From TMED161 sp964532515 (GTDB taxonomy: Bacteria > Fidelibacterota > Marinisomatia > SCGC-AAA003-L08 > D37C17): DNA of 8,656 nucleotides. The notes under the pieces are model-generated. The model was given only the letters and a program-made list of their open reading frames with translations, had not been told where the DNA came from and ran no database searches. A program made the translations under genes and the position numbers. Below, piece after piece: positions 6,543 through 8,656 of this stretch. The number at the start of each line of letters is the position of its first letter. Position 1 is the stretch's first letter. The DNA lies in the NCBI GenBank assembly GCA_964532515.1, contig CAZHKH010000065.1, forward strand, positions 1 through 8,656. The letters run 5' to 3'.

Positions 6543-8656
6543 ATGAAACGTATTTTAATCTCTTTACTAGCTAGCTTATTTGTATTTTCATTTATTTTTG
6601 CAGAAGTAGCTGTTAAATCTGTAAAAGAAGTAAAAATGCAGAAATTAGATAGATCTAGATTAGTAGAGAATGAGCCATCAATAGAGGCGAGAGGCCCTTC
6701 GTATTGGAATAAACCTTACAATCATTCAAATAGAAACGGTGCAGTTTCTGTTTTAGTTGATTCATCTGGAAACGGATATGGAATGGTTAGCAGCGTAACA
6801 AGGCCAATTGATGGAAATGATGATGGAAGCTTTGTTATGTCATACAGACAGTATTGCGGCGCTGGAACAACTCATGGCCAGCTTGGTGGTGCTGTTACTG
6901 AAGACGGTGAAGAATGGGAAGCATACTTTAACTTAAATGCAAATGGAAACCCACCATGGGGTGGCGGAGCTGGAGTTGGAAACGGAAATGAAACAACTGC
7001 TCAAGCAAGATATCCAAGCGCATTAGCTAGCGATGACTATCCTTATGCCCTTTGGAATGAGTATACTGGTCTTGGCAATGGATATGGTGGCCAATTATAT
7101 TGGACATATGACAATGTAGGTTGGAACGAGGGTGGATTTACTTATCCCGAGCTTGTAGATCTACTGTGGGATGAGTCAAAAGATCTTTGGACAGCGTCTC
7201 CTGACATGTTTTTTGATGCAGATGCAGACCAGTGGGCATTAGCCGTTAGTGCTGCTGACTGGACAAGAAGCAATAACTATTACTTTAGATCAGAGGTTAT
7301 AGATGATGGTTATATTGTAATGGGCGAAGAGCAGATTGTTATAGATGAAGCCAACTGCCTGGTTGCGGGTGATGCATCAGGAAGCTTCAATACAGCCCCT
7401 GTAATCAGTATATCAGATGATGGATTTGGAGTGATGGGAATTATCGGACTTTTCCCTGGTGGAGATGAAGGCACCAGTGATATATCAAACTACCATCAGC
7501 CTATCTTTAAAGTTACTGATGACTTTGGTGTAACATGGCACGGTCCAGATGCAGATGATCCATGTAGTTTCTACTACATAGGCGACGATTTATTCTTAGA
7601 TATGATTGGTACATTCCCAGAGGTTTACTCTGAAGAGTGCACAGGCTATGAGTATTATATCATGGACTTCTGGTCATACTATGATTTTGACTACAAAGTT
7701 GATGCAGATGGAAATATTCATATTTTAATGTCTGTCGTGCCTTCTGATGATTATTATATTTTCTGGATTGATGGTGCCGGATGGTATCACTTTACAATTG
7801 ATTCTGATCATTTAGATAATCCAGGTCAGGTAAATACAGAAACTGGTTGGAATTATTCACAGGTTGCAGACATGCAAGATACTTGGATGTTTAATGCAAA
7901 TGATGGTTCAACCAATATCTGGGAAACTCAGGCTTCTTTATCTTTTTCTAAAGATAACTCAGACATTGTTTGGGTTGCCTTGGATAAAAAGAATGACTAT
8001 GCCTGCGGCGAAATTTATGATGATTTTGGAAACGACGACCCATGCGATGATACATACACATACGATGGATTAAGTGCTGACATATATGTTTATAAGTCTA
8101 CTGATGGTGGAGCCACATGGTGGAACCCCCTAAATGCAACTGACTCTATGGATGATCCAGCAGATTACCCTGAAGATTGGCACGGAGCGTGTCCAACAGG
8201 ATTAATCTGGTGTGGTCCAGAAGAAATGTATCCACATGCTCCACAGTGGAGTAGTGAAGACGCTATGTTCTTAATGTATCAGATGCCTAACTGGGGATTC
8301 AATGAAATTGGTGACTTATTAGGCCCAGATCATATGAACAGAGTATATGGTGCTGTTATTGAGGTTACTTCTGACTCAGAAGACGATCCAGTGGATTGTG
8401 ATGAAGAGCCACAAAGTTGGGAAGCAGGTGACGTTAATGATGATGGATCAATCAATGTTCTTGATATCCAGGCGATAATCATCCATCTTCTTGGAACAGA
8501 GCTTGAAGGTGATTCATTGCTTGCTGCAGATTACAATGAGGATGGAAATGTTGATGTTCTAGATATCGTTGGCATTGTAAATCTTATATTAGGCGATAGA
8601 GGACAAGAGGCAACTTCAGCATCATTTGCAAAAGTTGACAATGGCATGTTAATGTC
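6543..8656 (+). CDS. Secreted Asp-box (BNR/sialidase-like) beta-propeller protein with dockerin-like pair (3' partial)
   Basis: The frame is open from ATG 6543 to the window end, giving 704 complete codons. The product begins with a signal peptide (MKRILISLLASLFVFSFIFA, cleaved before EVAV). The body, residues about 50-610, carries Asp-box-like turns S/T-x-D-x-G-x-T-W: the clear one is STDGGATW at 519-526, a second is TDDFGVTW at 325-332, and a weaker one is TEDGEEW at 119-125. A blade-like VDADGNIHILMS is at 386-397. Asp-boxes mark sialidase/sortilin-type beta-propellers. The Arg triad and Tyr nucleophile of true sialidases cannot be assigned here, so an enzymatic role is not supported and a binding propeller is equally likely. 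Dockerin-like loops follow at 630-641 and 663-674, and then at least 20 more residues, so unlike its neighbour the dockerin pair is not terminal. The protein is acidic and has many scattered Cys. Confidence 0.85.
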   Translation, partial: MKRILISLLASLFVFSFIFAEVAVKSVKEVKMQKLDRSRLVENEPSIEARGPSYWNKPYNHSNRNGAVSVLVDSSGNGYGMVSSVTRPIDGNDDGSFVMSYRQYCGAGTTHGQLGGAVTEDGEEWEAYFNLNANGNPPWGGGAGVGNGNETTAQARYPSALASDDYPYALWNEYTGLGNGYGGQLYWTYDNVGWNEGGFTYPELVDLLWDESKDLWTASPDMFFDADADQWALAVSAADWTRSNNYYFRSEVIDDGYIVMGEEQIVIDEANCLVAGDASGSFNTAPVISISDDGFGVMGIIGLFPGGDEGTSDISNYHQPIFKVTDDFGVTWHGPDADDPCSFYYIGDDLFLDMIGTFPEVYSEECTGYEYYIMDFWSYYDFDYKVDADGNIHILMSVVPSDDYYIFWIDGAGWYHFTIDSDHLDNPGQVNTETGWNYSQVADMQDTWMFNANDGSTNIWETQASLSFSKDNSDIVWVALDKKNDYACGEIYDDFGNDDPCDDTYTYDGLSADIYVYKSTDGGATWWNPLNATDSMDDPADYPEDWHGACPTGLIWCGPEEMYPHAPQWSSEDAMFLMYQMPNWGFNEIGDLLGPDHMNRVYGAVIEVTSDSEDDPVDCDEEPQSWEAGDVNDDGSINVLDIQAIIIHLLGTELEGDSLLAADYNEDGNVDVLDIVGIVNLILGDRGQEATSASFAKVDNGMLM
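8424..8594 (+). repeat. Dockerin-like calcium-loop pair in the propeller protein
   Basis: Loop one is D-V-N-D-D-G-S-I-N-V-L-D (residues 630-641), followed by the helix IQAIIIHLLG. Loop two is D-Y-N-E-D-G-N-V-D-V-L-D (663-674), followed by IVGIVNLILG. The second loop differs from the second loop of the upstream protein only at position 2 (Tyr for Met). The protein continues past the pair with an ATSASFAKVDNG segment into sequence beyond the window. Confidence 0.8.

Overview
The window is an AT-rich stretch of bacterial DNA in which every gene reads on the + strand and every product looks exported. It encodes a multidomain surface protein with a type IX secretion (T9SS)-type C-terminal domain, a PorV/PorQ-type outer-membrane barrel, and two large acidic proteins with signal peptides and dockerin-like calcium-loop pairs. 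This suggests a Gram-negative member of the Fibrobacteres-Chlorobi-Bacteroidetes sphere. From general familiarity with the style of these proteins I favour a marine Marinimicrobia (SAR406)-like organism. That placement is inference, because the window holds no rRNA or other phylogenetic marker. A run of ten N shows that this is a scaffold joined from two contigs, so some gene damage may be assembly error.

Layout: (1) 1-2579 is one long gene, truncated at the window start. It is broken by an in-frame TAA at 1522-1524 and by the N gap at 2354-2363. Its parts are a PKD/cadherin-like beta domain, a fibronectin-III-like domain, a long unassigned beta-rich region and a C-terminal sorting domain. 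(2) 2583-3602 encodes the PorV/PorQ-family barrel, three bases downstream and almost certainly co-transcribed. (3) 3603-3699 is a short AT-rich spacer ending in a good ribosome binding site. (4) 3700-6420 encodes a 906-residue secreted protein: MAM/immune-inhibitor-A-like jelly rolls, an FN3 domain apparently split by an inserted module, a second copy of that module, and a terminal dockerin-like pair. (5) A GC-rich hairpin at 6448-6478 probably ends that transcript. (6) 6543 to the window end encodes a secreted Asp-box (BNR/sialidase-like) beta-propeller protein with its own dockerin-like pair. It runs off the window.

Working together (inference): the sorting-domain protein and the PorV-like barrel form a cargo/receptor pair of the T9SS type. 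The two downstream proteins are exported by signal peptide and may attach to something on the surface, or be stabilised by calcium, through their dockerin-like repeats. No CRISPR array, tRNA, rRNA, insertion sequence, phage gene or defence gene is visible. The points most worth following are the dockerin-like repeats with a shared Val-Leu-Asp signature, the split FN3 domain, and the repairable breaks in the first gene.
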